A DNA stretch of 64,000 bases from Kaistella gelatinilytica (GTDB taxonomy: Bacteria > Bacteroidota > Bacteroidia > Flavobacteriales > Weeksellaceae), in NCBI RefSeq assembly GCF_015679325.1, contig NZ_JADPVI010000001.1:1-64000 (forward strand), read 5' to 3'. The notes beneath the pieces were generated by a model. The model worked only from the letters and a program-made list of their open reading frames with translations. It was not told the origin of the DNA and did no database searches. Every line of letters begins with the position of its first letter. The stretch's first letter is position 1. Position numbers and translations under genes: made by a program. Positions 43,440-52,953 of the stretch are shown here, piece by piece.

Positions 43440-44375
43440 CTATCTTAAAATCATTAGTAAACTTCCGATACTGATGGTGATCCAGAGAACGAGAGCGAAA
43501 AATAAAGGTTTCCAGCTGATGGTTTTCAAAGTCGCGATCGAAATGGTAGAGCCGATAAAAAATAAAGTTACGTTTAATCCAGATTTTGCGACCGTTGTTG
43601 CGATGGTGCTGAAACCTTTAAAGATAGGGAAGTAGGTATGCAATAAAATCGCGATAACGAAATACAGGATAAACCAGGGGATTTTTACTTTCGCTCCTTT
43701 TGTTTTGAAGAATACCATTGTTAAGACAGATACCGGAATGATCCATAAAGCTCGGGACAATTTCACAGTCGTCGCCACTTTCAAAGCGATATCACCATAT
43801 TTGTTTGCCGCACCAACGACCGAACTCGTATCATGAATTCCGATGGCACACCACAAGCCGAACTGTTCCTGCGTCATGTGGAGTAAATGTCCTATTGGCG
43901 GATAAATAAAAAGTGCGACAGAATTCAACGTGAAGACAATGGCTAAAGCCAGGGAGATCTGTTTCGTATCAGGTTTGATAATTGGCGTTACAGCCGCAAT
44001 GGCACTTCCACCGCAGATTGCCGTTCCGACAGATATTAAGTAAGATAAAGGTCGTTCCAGTTTTAATAATTTTCCTAAAAAATAACCCATCGTCATAACC
44101 GTCGTAATGCTGATAACCGTTAAAGTAATCCCTTCTCTTCCTGCCTTTAAAGCTTCATCCAGCTGCAAGCCAAATCCCAGTCCGACGATTGAAATTTGTA
44201 AAAGAAGGTGAATGTATTTGTGAACTTTTTGTTCGTAAGGATTTCCAATAATGATGGTGAAACCTATTCCCAAAGCCAAAGCGACGGGTGAACTTGCGAA
44301 AGGAGAAATACAAAAAATTACTAGAAGGAAAAATAGAATTTTTTGTAAAAGGTCTTTGCCTAAAGTAGTTTGCAT
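43440..44375 (-). CDS. YeiH family putative sulfate exporter (UPF0324)
   Basis: 311 residues with about 9-10 TM helices. YeiH family signatures include GLGFGLQLDEALKAG, GTAICGGSAIAAVTPII and CAIGIHDTSSVVGAA. The gene is 81 nt downstream of a LysR regulator on the same strand, as in E. coli where the LysR YeiE controls yeiH. Transport of sulfate or a sulfonate is annotated for the family but not well proven. Confidence 0.9.
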   Translation of the reverse strand: MQTTLGKDLLQKILFFLLVIFCISPFASSPVALALGIGFTIIIGNPYEQKVHKYIHLLLQISIVGLGFGLQLDEALKAGREGITLTVISITTVMTMGYFLGKLLKLERPLSYLISVGTAICGGSAIAAVTPIIKPDTKQISLALAIVFTLNSVALFIYPPIGHLLHMTQEQFGLWCAIGIHDTSSVVGAANKYGDIALKVATTVKLSRALWIIPVSVLTMVFFKTKGAKVKIPWFILYFVIAILLHTYFPIFKGFSTIATTVAKSGLNVTLFFIGSTISIATLKTISWKPLFFALVLWITISIGSLLMILR

Positions 44376-44456
44376 TGTTTTACTTGATTTTGATAGGACA
44401 AATTTCGGTCATTTGTCATCCAAATTTTCATCATATTTTGTTCTTACCTATAACTT

Positions 44457-45338
44457 TTAATTATAACTAATGAATTTCATGAAGAGATGAATTAATTCGG
44501 ATTGTTCGCCTTTCAAAGTGATGAAATTAAAATCCCTTTCAATGCTAAAGTTTTTAATATCAATCACGCTCAACTGATTGTTTTTTAATTCCTGCAAAAT
44601 GGTGTTGATCGACAAAAAAGCCAGGGCTTCAGAATGCAGTAAATAATTTTTGATGCTTTCGCTGCTTCCTAATTGCATGATAATTTTCAGCAATTTCAGG
44701 TCGACGCCATTTTTCTTTAACTGATTTTGAATAAATTCCTGTGTTCCGGAACCTTGCTCTCTTACGATCAAATCAACGTTTTCCAAATCTTTCAGTTTGA
44801 AATTTTTGTTCACCAAAGGATGAGTCGCTTTACAAACCAATACGATTTCGTCGGGTTTAAAAATTTGATAATCAAAATAAGAAGACTTCGATTCGCCCTC
44901 TACAATTCCAAGATCGATCTGTCCGTTTTTAAGTAGCGTAGAAATATCTTCTGAATTGTGAGTGACCAATTCGATGCTGATGTCTTTATAATAAGAATTA
45001 AATTTTGCCAGAATTTCCGGTAAAATATATTGGGCGATCGTGGTACTGGCGCCGATCTTCAACTTTCCCTTTTCCAGTTTGTTGAGCTGGGAAAGTCCGA
45101 ATTCAAGATCTCGGTAAAGGTTTCGAATTTTCTCGGCGTAATCCAGTAATATTTTTCCGCTTTCGGTGAGTTGAATGGTCGTGCCGTTTCGGTTGAATAA
45201 TTTAGTGTTCAGCTGGTTTTCAATTTCCTTGATGTGTTTGGTGACTGCGGGTTGCGAAATATTGAGTTCGTTTGCCGCTTTCGTAAAACTCAAACGGTTG
45301 GCAACGGTGGAAAAAACTTTGAGGCGGTAATCGAACAT
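44457..45338 (-). CDS. LysR family transcriptional regulator, probable regulator of yeiH
   Basis: 293 residues starting at MFDYRLKVF; a TTG one codon earlier (45341) is an alternative start. The N-terminal HTH is FTKAANELNISQPAVTKHIKEIE (in part: SQPAVTKHIKEIE, about 28-40), and the C-terminal substrate domain spans about 90-290 (LKIGASTTIAQYILPEIL, LVCKATHPLVNK, REQGSGTQEF). Upstream of yeiH on the same strand; the pair recalls E. coli yeiE-yeiH. A 23-codon duplicate of its start is found at 48300-48370. Confidence 0.93.
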   Translation of the reverse strand: MFDYRLKVFSTVANRLSFTKAANELNISQPAVTKHIKEIENQLNTKLFNRNGTTIQLTESGKILLDYAEKIRNLYRDLEFGLSQLNKLEKGKLKIGASTTIAQYILPEILAKFNSYYKDISIELVTHNSEDISTLLKNGQIDLGIVEGESKSSYFDYQIFKPDEIVLVCKATHPLVNKNFKLKDLENVDLIVREQGSGTQEFIQNQLKKNGVDLKLLKIIMQLGSSESIKNYLLHSEALAFLSINTILQELKNNQLSVIDIKNFSIERDFNFITLKGEQSELIHLFMKFISYN

Positions 45339-45385
45339 CAATTAAAATTTTAAGGTCGTTGTTAAAATAAAATTTATAAATAAAA

Positions 45386-46312
45386 TTATTTTCTGCAGTT
45401 TTTGATCAGATAATCTTGATAAACTTCAGTATTTCGACCTAACAAACTAACAGAATCTATCTTTTTTTGCTGCAGATATTTTGTTAAAAAACAGAAGTCT
45501 TTCCAATTCTCATTATTTAAGAAATACATAAAGTGATTTATCTTTTTAGCATTTGGTATGTTAATATTTCCCTTAAGATTTGGGGTGTCCGTAAAACCCA
45601 AATAGCTGCCCACGGATTCTAGTTTCGGCAGATCAACGTAAACCAATTTCGGGGAGAATTCAAACGTGATTGTTTCAGCAACTTGTTTAAGTTCAGGTAA
45701 AAATTTGACTGAGTCAACCGAAGATTGCGTAAAATATATTTTGTTGACCGATTTTAGATTCGAGAAGATATTTATTTTTTTTGAATTCAATCCAGTTATA
45801 TACAAACCTTTAAGTTTCTCTATCGAATTAAATCCACTAAAAATTTCACTATCATCAGCAAAATAAAAGTCGCCATTTACTTTTTTTAAATTTTTGAAAA
45901 ATAAATTACTATCTTTAACTTTTCCAGTCAAGGCAAAATCACCATTAACTGTTTGCAATTGGTCGAAACCATTTAAAGTTTCGAGATTTGGTAAACGTCG
46001 TAATTCAAGATTTCCGTTTATTTCTCTAATATTTTTGAAGGAATTAAAATTTATAATGGAAGTGTTATATCCATCTTCAGCATTTGCAATGCGAACATTT
46101 CCATTAATAAAAGTATATTTGGAATCAAAACTATCTACATCTTGCTGTGTTAAAAAAATAAGATCTCCTTCGTAGACTACGTCATTTTTAAGGGGAGAAA
46201 GAGCAGTGATTTTTTCCTCATTATACTCTTTTTCTAATTTTTTATGCTCGCCTGCACAAGATAAAATTGTTAGAATGAAAATGATAAAAAGATATTTTAT
46301 TATTGGTTTCAT
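45386..46312 (-). CDS. lipoprotein with leucine-rich receptor-L-like repeats
   Basis: 308 residues with lipobox (LSCAG, about Cys19). The mature part from about 75 on has a repeating pattern of hydrophobic strands separated by about 20-25 residues (VNGDFALTG, VNGDFYFAD, KLKGLYITG, VNKIYFTQ, VAETITFEF, SVGSYLGFTD), as in receptor L domains or leucine-rich beta-helices. Such folds present a binding surface. Exported and membrane-anchored. No enzyme activity indicated. Confidence 0.7.
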   Translation of the reverse strand: MKPIIKYLFIIFILTILSCAGEHKKLEKEYNEEKITALSPLKNDVVYEGDLIFLTQQDVDSFDSKYTFINGNVRIANAEDGYNTSIINFNSFKNIREINGNLELRRLPNLETLNGFDQLQTVNGDFALTGKVKDSNLFFKNLKKVNGDFYFADDSEIFSGFNSIEKLKGLYITGLNSKKINIFSNLKSVNKIYFTQSSVDSVKFLPELKQVAETITFEFSPKLVYVDLPKLESVGSYLGFTDTPNLKGNINIPNAKKINHFMYFLNNENWKDFCFLTKYLQQKKIDSVSLLGRNTEVYQDYLIKNCRK

Positions 46313-46588
46313 TGCGTTGTTTTAAATAGGCTGCAATATACATCTTCAGTTTTACTAGTATTTACTAATAATTAAATTCAGATTCACGTTGCTTTTTTTA
46401 ATATTATTTTCCAAAAGGACTGGTAAGTTTGACTTTTGTAATAAACATTTTTATTGTAAAAATTTGATTAATCTTTCGGAAACATTAAAGGCTTGGAAAT
46501 TCTTAATTGCTATCTCGCTAACTTTTTATCTCTTTTCTATTATTAATTTTTTTTTTGACCAGTAAATTATCAACTGATAAAGATTTTT

Positions 46589-47662
46589 TTAATAAGTAAA
46601 ATAATAACCTTTCTTGGTTTCTGTATTCACAAATACATAATTGCTGCCCGTATCTTTCGGCTTAAATTCAATAATTTTAGGAGAATCAAATTTTTGGACA
46701 GCATATTTTGCCGGGTAAATTTCATGGATATTGAGCCTTTCTATCGTCGTTGTTGGCGAAGGCGAACCAGATAATTTATAATCTGCAGTGCATAAATAAC
46801 CATTATCGGTTTGCGCTTTTAGAAGAAAGCTATAACTGTCAGGTTCGAAAATAAAGAAACGCAATATAGAATCGTTTTCAATTTTAAATTCCTTCGTATT
46901 TTCTGGATAATAAAAATCAGTAATGTTGTAGGAAAAAGTACCGCCCCACAAAATACTTCCCGTTTTCTCCTCAGATTTTAGGGTCAGTTTTGTTTGAGGT
47001 AAAGAAATATACTTTCCTGCTTTTAAAAGAAAAATTCCTTTTTTCGGAGTGTTTTCCACCATTGTAAAATTTTGCGCGGCTTTCTCGAAGACAGGTAAAT
47101 CGATTGTTATATTCTGAAATCCATTTTTTTCAATCGCGATATGATTTCCCAGGACTCTGAAAGAAAAATCGCCTTCATAAATGGGGTCGTAGCTTTTTTG
47201 AACTGTATCATTGATGTTGATCTGCACATTTTTAAGAGGTTGTTGAAAGACATCTGTGACTTTTCCAAATAGCTTAAAATTTTTATTTTTTGCAGGATCT
47301 GAATTTATAACATCATTTAAAAGCGATGGTTTTGAATTTCCTTTTTTTAAAATTATTTTACCATAATCATAGGAAGCGTCGTCAGAAAAATTTTCGATTT
47401 TCGTGGTTATAGTTTGATAACCTTCTTTTTTAAATTCTATAAATAGCGTTCTTGCTCGATCAATGCTATAATTTCCGACCGAATCGGTTTGAGTACTTAC
47501 TGAAGATTTGCTGTAAAAAATAGAAACATCATCGAGCGAATTTCCTTGCTCATCCTGAAAATGACCGCTAATTCCAATTTCTGTTGAAGTATTATCCGAA
47601 CAGCTGTTTAAGGAAACGATGATGAATGTAAGTAGGATTATTATAATTTTTTGTTTGATCAT
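46589..47662 (-). CDS. lipoprotein with CarboxypepD-regulatory-like domains
   Basis: 357 residues with lipobox (LNSC, about Cys21). Two beta-sandwich domains of the carboxypeptidase regulatory type are visible: GISGHFQDEQGNSLDDVSI with SVGNYSIDRA and FKKEGYQTITTKI (about 30-100), and KLFGKVTDVFQQPLKNV with IEKNGFQNITIDL (about 125-190). The C-terminal 150 residues are beta-rich without a match. Likely a cell-surface-associated protein. A 300-nt AT-rich gap lies between it and the next gene, without features. Confidence 0.75.
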   Translation of the reverse strand: MIKQKIIIILLTFIIVSLNSCSDNTSTEIGISGHFQDEQGNSLDDVSIFYSKSSVSTQTDSVGNYSIDRARTLFIEFKKEGYQTITTKIENFSDDASYDYGKIILKKGNSKPSLLNDVINSDPAKNKNFKLFGKVTDVFQQPLKNVQININDTVQKSYDPIYEGDFSFRVLGNHIAIEKNGFQNITIDLPVFEKAAQNFTMVENTPKKGIFLLKAGKYISLPQTKLTLKSEEKTGSILWGGTFSYNITDFYYPENTKEFKIENDSILRFFIFEPDSYSFLLKAQTDNGYLCTADYKLSGSPSPTTTIERLNIHEIYPAKYAVQKFDSPKIIEFKPKDTGSNYVFVNTETKKGYYFTY

Positions 47663-47719
47663 TTACTTGCTTTTTTTCTTTAATTTTTAAATGCGGTCAA
47701 TAGTACTATTGATGCGCAA

Positions 47720-48193
47720 TTAATCGGTAGTCAGTTTTGTAACAGCTGTAATTTCTCTCGCTGCATTTAAATTGAATTCGTAATATTTGATTTTTCCAGA
47801 ATTAATTTCTGCAAAAAAATGGTTTTGAGCACCTTCTTTTGTTAGTTTCATATTTTGAATATCTTCAGAAAAATAACTAAAATCTTTGCGCAGTGGAAGT
47901 TCTTGGTTCTTATTTGAAGTACATTTAATATCATACAAATTTTTGCACCGTTCATTTCCTCCGTCCAAATCGCTCACAGAAGCGATGGCTGTTTCGATTT
48001 CCGCACATTTAAAAACAATTGAATGAGCTTTGATTTCTTTCTTCAAAACGAGGTTTGTTGCATAAAATATAGAATCGGTTTTAATCGTTTTTTCGCATTC
48101 ACATTCCTTAAAAAGAGCAGTAATGGGATTTTGTTTTTGTTCTCCACAAGAAAATAAAAAGAGCATCAAAATTATAATAAGGATATTTCTCAT
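47720..48193 (-). CDS. small lipoprotein of unknown function
   Basis: 157 residues with a clear lipobox (LFLFSC, about Cys16). It has eight further-downstream-spaced cysteines, including CECEK (about 31-35), CAEIETAI, CKNLYDIKC, which may form disulfides in the periplasm. It lies 57 nt upstream of the CarboxypepD-like lipoprotein on the same strand, so the two could be one operon. No family recognised. Confidence 0.65.
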   Translation of the reverse strand: MRNILIIILMLFLFSCGEQKQNPITALFKECECEKTIKTDSIFYATNLVLKKEIKAHSIVFKCAEIETAIASVSDLDGGNERCKNLYDIKCTSNKNQELPLRKDFSYFSEDIQNMKLTKEGAQNHFFAEINSGKIKYYEFNLNAAREITAVTKLTTD

Positions 48194-48299
48194 CTTTCGT
48201 CTTTAAAAATTATAGCTCCTAATTATTTAAACAATGAACGAATCGGATAAGAGCAATCACAGAAATAAAATGCACTGCATTCATTTGAAACTTTTCGAA

Positions 48300-48370
48300 T
48301 CGTTTGCCGCTTTGGTAAAACTCAAACTGGTGGCAACGGTGGAAAAAATTTTTAGGCGGTAATCGAACAT
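48300..48370 (-). pseudogene. duplicated 5' fragment of the LysR regulator gene
   Basis: On the minus strand this reads MFDYRLKIFSTVATSLSFTK then AAN, against MFDYRLKVFSTVANRLSFTK then AAN at the start of the LysR gene (45338). The homology covers about 71 nt including the start codon, then ends; the frame stops 10 codons later. It is a small partial duplication or a relic of a second LysR gene, 3 kb away, on the same strand. Confidence 0.75.
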
Positions 48371-48391
48371 CATACAAATGTAGAATAATTT

Positions 48392-48601
48392 TTATTCCTT
48401 CGTTAAAGCCGAACCTTTGTGTGCCGCGATGTGATCTGTTTTACTGCTTTTAATTTCGTATTGCGGATCATCATCTTTCGCGTGATGCGTGTACCCTTTG
48501 TAATCGAAATCTTTCGTGTGAACTTTGATGATCGTCCCGGAAACTTTCCCAGCTTCTGAATTCCAGCTTACTTTATCACCGACCTTAAATTTTTTTTCCA
48601 T
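48392..48601 (-). CDS. DUF2945 (Tudor-like) small protein
   Basis: 69 residues from MEKKFKVGDKV. A longer start at 48676 gives an unlikely basic extension. The KVGDKVSWNSEAGKVSGTIIKVH segment (in part: VGDKVSWNSEAGKVSG) and DPQYEIKSSKTDHIAAHKGSAL match the hypervirulence-associated Tudor domain family (DUF2945). Function unknown; found in stress-related contexts. Short, probably cytoplasmic. Confidence 0.85.
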   Translation of the reverse strand: MEKKFKVGDKVSWNSEAGKVSGTIIKVHTKDFDYKGYTHHAKDDDPQYEIKSSKTDHIAAHKGSALTKE

Positions 48602-48664
48602 CGCTACTTTTTTAATGTTTTTACTACAGTTTGTCAAATCGAAGATTCGGCGGAGCCAAATTAA

Positions 48665-48731
48665 AATCTTTGACAAAGATTAATAGAACGTTTTTTTAAG
48701 AACCTTGTCAAGGTTTCCAAACTTTGACAAG
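48665..48731. repeat. cluster of palindromic TTTGACAA repeats
   Basis: AATCTTTGACAAAGATT (48665-48681, perfect 17-nt palindrome), AACCTTGTCAAGGTT (48701-48715, perfect 15-nt palindrome) and AACTTTGACAAGATT (48720-48734) share a core CTTTGACAAG. They lie between the DUF488 stop and the DUF2945 gene, both on the minus strand. They may act as terminator or protein-binding sites, or belong to a repeat family. Confidence 0.55.
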
Positions 48732-48732
48732 A

Positions 48733-49275
48733 TTAAATAAGGTTTTCCTCTGAATAAAAAACCTGATCACCCACAACTCTCGCCGGAGCGGTGTAAGGAT
48801 GTTCGGTAACTTTTCCCAAAGCCATGATGTGCAAAACTTCCCAACCTTTTGCTTTCAGATAATCGGAAACCATTGAACGGTGACACCGCCACCAAACTGC
48901 TTCCGAACACATCATCGCTGTATTTTTTTCTAAAGCAAATTTTTCGAGTTCTTTAACGCCATGTTCAAAGGATTCCGTTTCCATGTAATCAGCGTACCCT
49001 TGAAAAGATTTATTTCTCCACGTTGTATTTTTAGAATCTTTTTTTGCGGGCCTTCTTCCACCAAGATCTTCAATGTAAACATATTGGATTCCGTTTTCTT
49101 CTAATGATTTTCTAAGTTCATCCTGATCAAACTGCGGATATTTTCTGGAACCCGGAAGTCGGCGAATGTCTGCTAAGATTTTAATATTAAATGAAAAGAG
49201 CAACTCCAGAAATTGTTCGATCGTTCTGGTGGAATGACCGATAGTGTAAATGGTGTGTTTTTCGGAAGGTGACAT
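48733..49275 (-). CDS. DUF488 family protein
   Basis: 180 residues. DUF488 pattern: YTIGHSTRTIEQFLELL at the start, LADIRRLPGSRKYPQF, and MCSEAVWWRCHRSMV (about 137-151), whose Cys and His residues are typical of the family and may bind metal or nucleotide. Function is unproven. Stand-alone cytoplasmic protein; next to a DUF2945 gene on the same strand. A 304-nt AT-rich gap follows upstream with nothing recognised in it. Confidence 0.88.
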   Translation of the reverse strand: MSPSEKHTIYTIGHSTRTIEQFLELLFSFNIKILADIRRLPGSRKYPQFDQDELRKSLEENGIQYVYIEDLGGRRPAKKDSKNTTWRNKSFQGYADYMETESFEHGVKELEKFALEKNTAMMCSEAVWWRCHRSMVSDYLKAKGWEVLHIMALGKVTEHPYTAPARVVGDQVFYSEENLI

Positions 49276-49579
49276 TTGAAAGATTTAAAGAAAGATGGGA
49301 GTTATAAATTTAATAATTTTAAAATAAAAAGAACTTTAAATTCAGTTAATATTTCAAATCTACTTCGTCAAATATTCCATCCAAAGATTGAAGTTCTCCA
49401 TGCTTTTCTGCGTTCTTTTACTTTTTTGTTTACAATCCCTGAATAAAATTTTTCTCAAAGTCGTTTTCTTTTTATAGGAATAAATGGAATCTTAAGTATC
49501 ATTAATAAAGTTTAATAAAATTCAAAACTTCACTTAATGAAACAAAACTTAACTCTGAGCCAAAGTAATGGATTGTCTT
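49276..49579. other. 304-nt gap without recognised feature
   Basis: AT-rich non-coding stretch upstream of the DUF488 gene and downstream of the 49580-50395 protein. There is no open frame longer than ~40 codons. It probably holds the DUF488 promoter. No consensus element or hairpin stood out. Confidence 0.4.
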
Positions 49580-50395
49580 TTATTGATAAGGATAATAGGA
49601 ATATCTCTTATAATCTCCGTTTTCAGCATTAATTGTTATAATGTCGGTTGCTCTGTTTTTGTCTTCTCTTTCTTCCTCAAAGACGTAGTAATTTCCTGTT
49701 TTCTCGATGTGAATGCCGCAAAAAATTTGAGAAAGCAAATGCTTGTTTTTTCTGTTATTATAGAAAATTTCTTCTGCCATCTTCAGCGATATTTTTGATA
49801 TTTTAGAAATGACTTCTATTTCTTTATCGGTTGCGTTAATTATTTTGATCCGCTTGTTTTTTTCAGATTCAATTAATGCAATATTTTTTGAGATCGAATT
49901 TCCATGACTACCATTGATATTGAAATCTTCATCTAAAGAGCAGTCTGAAACACCGACCGGACCGAACATTCCATAATGTAAACCGGCAGTGTGATGAAAG
50001 TTTGAGATATAAAATTTAAGATTATTGCGGGTTGTCACAATAATGGTATCTGTTTTCAAAAATTCAGGAAAAGGAATCCGAATCTTTTTGAAAGATCTGT
50101 CCTCTGAGACGTAACTGAATTTATTACGAATAACGGTGTCTGAAAAGATCTCTTTTTCTCTCTTAATTTCAAATTTTAAGCTATTAATTTCATTTTCTTT
50201 AAATCCTGAAAAAGAAATTTCGGGTTGCTCGGTTATTATTTGGATAGAATCACATTTTTTAATGGTTGCAGATAGTTCTTTCTCGATTTGTCTCTTGCTG
50301 AAATAAGAAGAAATGGTGATGAAGAGTACAATCGCCAAGATGATGAGGCAAATTGCTGCGATCCCACGGAGTAAAAGTTTATAATTTTTTTTCAT
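49580..50395 (-). CDS. membrane-anchored protein of unknown function
   Basis: 271 residues. One N-terminal TM (about 10-30) followed by a long extracytoplasmic region. A short motif YGMFGPVGVSDCSLDEDFN (about 140-158) and FCGIHIEKTGNYYVFEE near the C-terminus are the most conserved-looking parts. No family recognised. Monocistronic. Confidence 0.6.
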   Translation of the reverse strand: MKKNYKLLLRGIAAICLIILAIVLFITISSYFSKRQIEKELSATIKKCDSIQIITEQPEISFSGFKENEINSLKFEIKREKEIFSDTVIRNKFSYVSEDRSFKKIRIPFPEFLKTDTIIVTTRNNLKFYISNFHHTAGLHYGMFGPVGVSDCSLDEDFNINGSHGNSISKNIALIESEKNKRIKIINATDKEIEVISKISKISLKMAEEIFYNNRKNKHLLSQIFCGIHIEKTGNYYVFEEEREDKNRATDIITINAENGDYKRYSYYPYQ

Positions 50396-50551
50396 ATTAA
50401 TACCGGATAGAAAAGCATTGCTCTGCGTTTTAGCATTTTCCTGTTATATAAAAATACGAAAGAAATCCTTCGCTAAGCAAAAATCAATTTTTTTTGCTGA
50501 ATCTTTCAGTCATAATTTCGTTCAAATCTTACACCAGGAAGCTGACCAATG

Positions 50552-51571
50552 TTAAGTTTTCAAAGCAAACACCATCCCAAGAACAGACAAAATATAAAAA
50601 CCCAGAACGATCCAGGAATCGATGCCCATTCCTTTTTTGCGACCCGGCATTTTAAGAACCATTCCGATCAAATAAATGGTTGTGATAATGATTGCGATCA
50701 CGGTTAAATAGACATCTACATTTTTTGCTCTGGGCAGGATGGGTTTATTGGTGATAAGTGTTGCGGCTAAAAACAAAACGGGAAGAAACGCATTGCCACC
50801 AAATATATCACTGATTATTGGCTGATAGGTTTTCTGTTTCACAAAAGCCAGTCCACTTGAAATTTCAGGTAATGAAGTGACGAACGCCAACACTGTTGCG
50901 CCGAAGATTAAACCGTTGATCTTAAAATGTGCCGCAATCGTATTGCTTGTATCTTCCAGCAAAACTCCGAAAATCAGGATGATCACCGAAATGCCAATTA
51001 ACCAGATCATGGCAGATTTAGGCGTCATTTTAGTTTTCTCGCCTTTGGTAGAATCACTGAGAGAAGGTTCTCTTTTCGTCTGGACTTTTTTCAGGATAAT
51101 AATACTCGTGATCCAGGAAAAAGCGATCAGCAGTTCGGGTGGAGTAGTTCGGAACATCAAACTTGAAGGCGTGAGTTCTTTTCCCAGAATAACCATGACC
51201 AAAATCAGGATCAAAAATAAACCCTGAATTAGGCTGGCTTTATTACTCACCAGAGTGCTCAACGGTTGTTTTTCTTTCCGCGAAGCAAAATCAAACAGGA
51301 CCAGAAGCATAGACTGAATCACGATGCCGCCCAGAATATTTCCGACGGCAATATCAATATTTCCTTTTATAGCGCCGCTAATGGTAATTGCAATTTCCGG
51401 AAGATTGGTGACGACCGATAAAATGATTGTGCCGCCAAAGGAACTTCCCAGCTTAAATTCATCATCAATAAAGTTGACGACTTTAGACAATTTGTTGCTG
51501 AAGAGCCAAAGCAGAACAACGGAAGCGACAAAGATCCAGATGCTGTAATTAAAAGGAATGCCAAGATCCAT
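50552..51571 (-). CDS. CaCA-type sodium/calcium (cation) antiporter
   Basis: 339 residues with about 10 TM helices in two halves. The alpha-repeats are visible: VTNLPEIAITISGAIKGN with NILGG (about 55-85), and FVTSLPEISSGLAFVKQK with SDIFGGNA (about 230-262). These motifs form the ion-binding sites. The central cytoplasmic loop (about 168-180, KREPSLSDSTKGEKT) is short. Related to Ca2+/H+ and Na+/Ca2+ exchangers; ion pair not determinable. It is separated from the next gene upstream by a 743-nt gap. Confidence 0.88.
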   Translation of the reverse strand: MDLGIPFNYSIWIFVASVVLLWLFSNKLSKVVNFIDDEFKLGSSFGGTIILSVVTNLPEIAITISGAIKGNIDIAVGNILGGIVIQSMLLVLFDFASRKEKQPLSTLVSNKASLIQGLFLILILVMVILGKELTPSSLMFRTTPPELLIAFSWITSIIILKKVQTKREPSLSDSTKGEKTKMTPKSAMIWLIGISVIILIFGVLLEDTSNTIAAHFKINGLIFGATVLAFVTSLPEISSGLAFVKQKTYQPIISDIFGGNAFLPVLFLAATLITNKPILPRAKNVDVYLTVIAIIITTIYLIGMVLKMPGRKKGMGIDSWIVLGFYILSVLGMVFALKT

Positions 51572-52314
51572 AAAGGTTTTTTTTAAAAGAAAAAGATCGG
51601 GTGTAATTTAGCACATTTTGATGTTGAAATTTGGGTTTTATTTTTGAAACGCTCGCCGTGATGTCCGTTTGCGATCAAATAGTTTGATCATCACCTTTTT
51701 TGTTTTCTTATTTCTTCTGAAATAAGCTCAGTTTTCTTTTTTCGGGAATAAAAATAAAACGCTAAAATTAAGATTCCAAGGATTATAAAACTACAGTCAT
51801 TTTTTTTAAAATAATTTCTTAATTTCCCTTTACGATTGGGATTTCTTATTCGGTTAAATCGTACAAGTAATTAAGAAGGTATTTTATTTAAAAATCTTTA
51901 AAAAATCTTTACGATATATAAATTTCAGTAGTACGATATATTCGTATAGCTGGCTTCCTTCTTTGGTTAATTTTTTTTAAATCAGACCAATAACGTTTAG
52001 GAATGCTGCTTTCCGTTAATATTTAAATCACATCGATTACATAGAAATACCACGTTTCATTTTCGTCGTTCCAGTGAAAAGGGACTTTTTTTTTTCAGAT
52101 AATTTTATCTTATCAATGGTGATTTGTGTTTTTGTGAGATATTAAAGATAAAGATTTTCGGTGGATTTTGGAAAATAGTGAGCCGATTAAGATTTTAATC
52201 GGCTCAATATATTTAATGATTTTCTGGGTTAAAAAATAAAAGTACAAGTAAGCGCCCAAAATGTTTTGAAACAAAGCCAGTGAAGCCAAAATATCCTTCG
52301 GAGTAAGTAGTAAA
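51572..52314. other. 743-nt intergenic region
   Basis: No gene was supported. The region is about 70-75% A/T, with several T-runs. Two observations: at 51847-51875 the minus strand encodes LNYLYDLTE before a stop, recalling the C-terminus of Eco57I-like methylases (compare 56782-56844). At 52179-52206 there is a strong hairpin (separate entry). A 75-codon minus-strand frame at 52113-52340 overlaps the next gene and is not convincing. Confidence 0.4.
52179..52206 (-). terminator. hairpin downstream of the 52315-52857 gene
   Basis: 11-bp stem GAGCCGATTAA / TTAATCGGCTC with a 4-nt loop, lying about 110 nt after the stop of the minus-strand gene. It is followed on the minus strand by a modestly T-rich tail. 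It is either a terminator of that gene or a small palindromic repeat. Confidence 0.5.
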
Positions 52315-52857
52315 TTACATCGAAATTGTTGGGCCTTCAAATTCTCCTGTGCTATAGATTTGTTTTGTTTTTAGATTTTCAAGTTTAGTAACTTTTGTCT
52401 GTGCTTTATTAAGGAAGATCTTATATTTTACCACATTGCCAGTTTTCTTATCAGTCGTGATGATAATATTTTTATCGAACTTAATGTCTAAAAAAATCAA
52501 TTTATAGGTTTGTTTTAAAGGATCATAAGCATAATCTTTTCTAATCTGGAAATCGTTGCTCGCTTCGTATTTATTTAATCTTCCTGAGTCGGAGCCTATC
52601 TCCAAATGTTTTCTATAGATTCCACCTTTCGCTAATAAAGTATCTGCATCCAAACGCCACTCAAATGCTAAAGGTGGGTGTTCACTACTATCAAAAAGTT
52701 TTTCGTAAATCGTTTGTTTGATCTCTCTGATTGGCGGCGGAATATCTTCTACTTTAGATATTTTTGGCGGTGGAGTTTTCTGTTTTAATTTTGATTTTTG
52801 GCCAAATGCAGTTTGCTGAAGTGAAACTAACAATACAAGAACTAATAATTTTTTCAT
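52315..52857 (-). CDS. secreted protein of unknown function
   Basis: 180 residues with a signal peptide (about 1-19, cleaved near AFGQ). A Pro-rich linker (KTPPPKISKVEDIPPP, about 27-42) leads to a beta-rich domain with WRLDADTLL and YDPLKQTYKLIFLDI segments. There is no cysteine lipobox, so it should be free in the periplasm or beyond. No family recognised. Confidence 0.6.
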   Translation of the reverse strand: MKKLLVLVLLVSLQQTAFGQKSKLKQKTPPPKISKVEDIPPPIREIKQTIYEKLFDSSEHPPLAFEWRLDADTLLAKGGIYRKHLEIGSDSGRLNKYEASNDFQIRKDYAYDPLKQTYKLIFLDIKFDKNIIITTDKKTGNVVKYKIFLNKAQTKVTKLENLKTKQIYSTGEFEGPTISM

Positions 52858-52953
52858 GTTTAAAAATTAGATTTTAAATAAGATCTGAAATGTAAATATA
52901 CTTCATCCAATGCAATACCTTATTTTCTATTTAAATTTTCTGATTTTCTAACT

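Noticed and set aside
52113-52340. 75-codon minus-strand frame
   Set aside because: It overlaps the start of the supported gene at 52315 and spans a hairpin; the peptide has no recognised family. It may be a repeat-derived frame.
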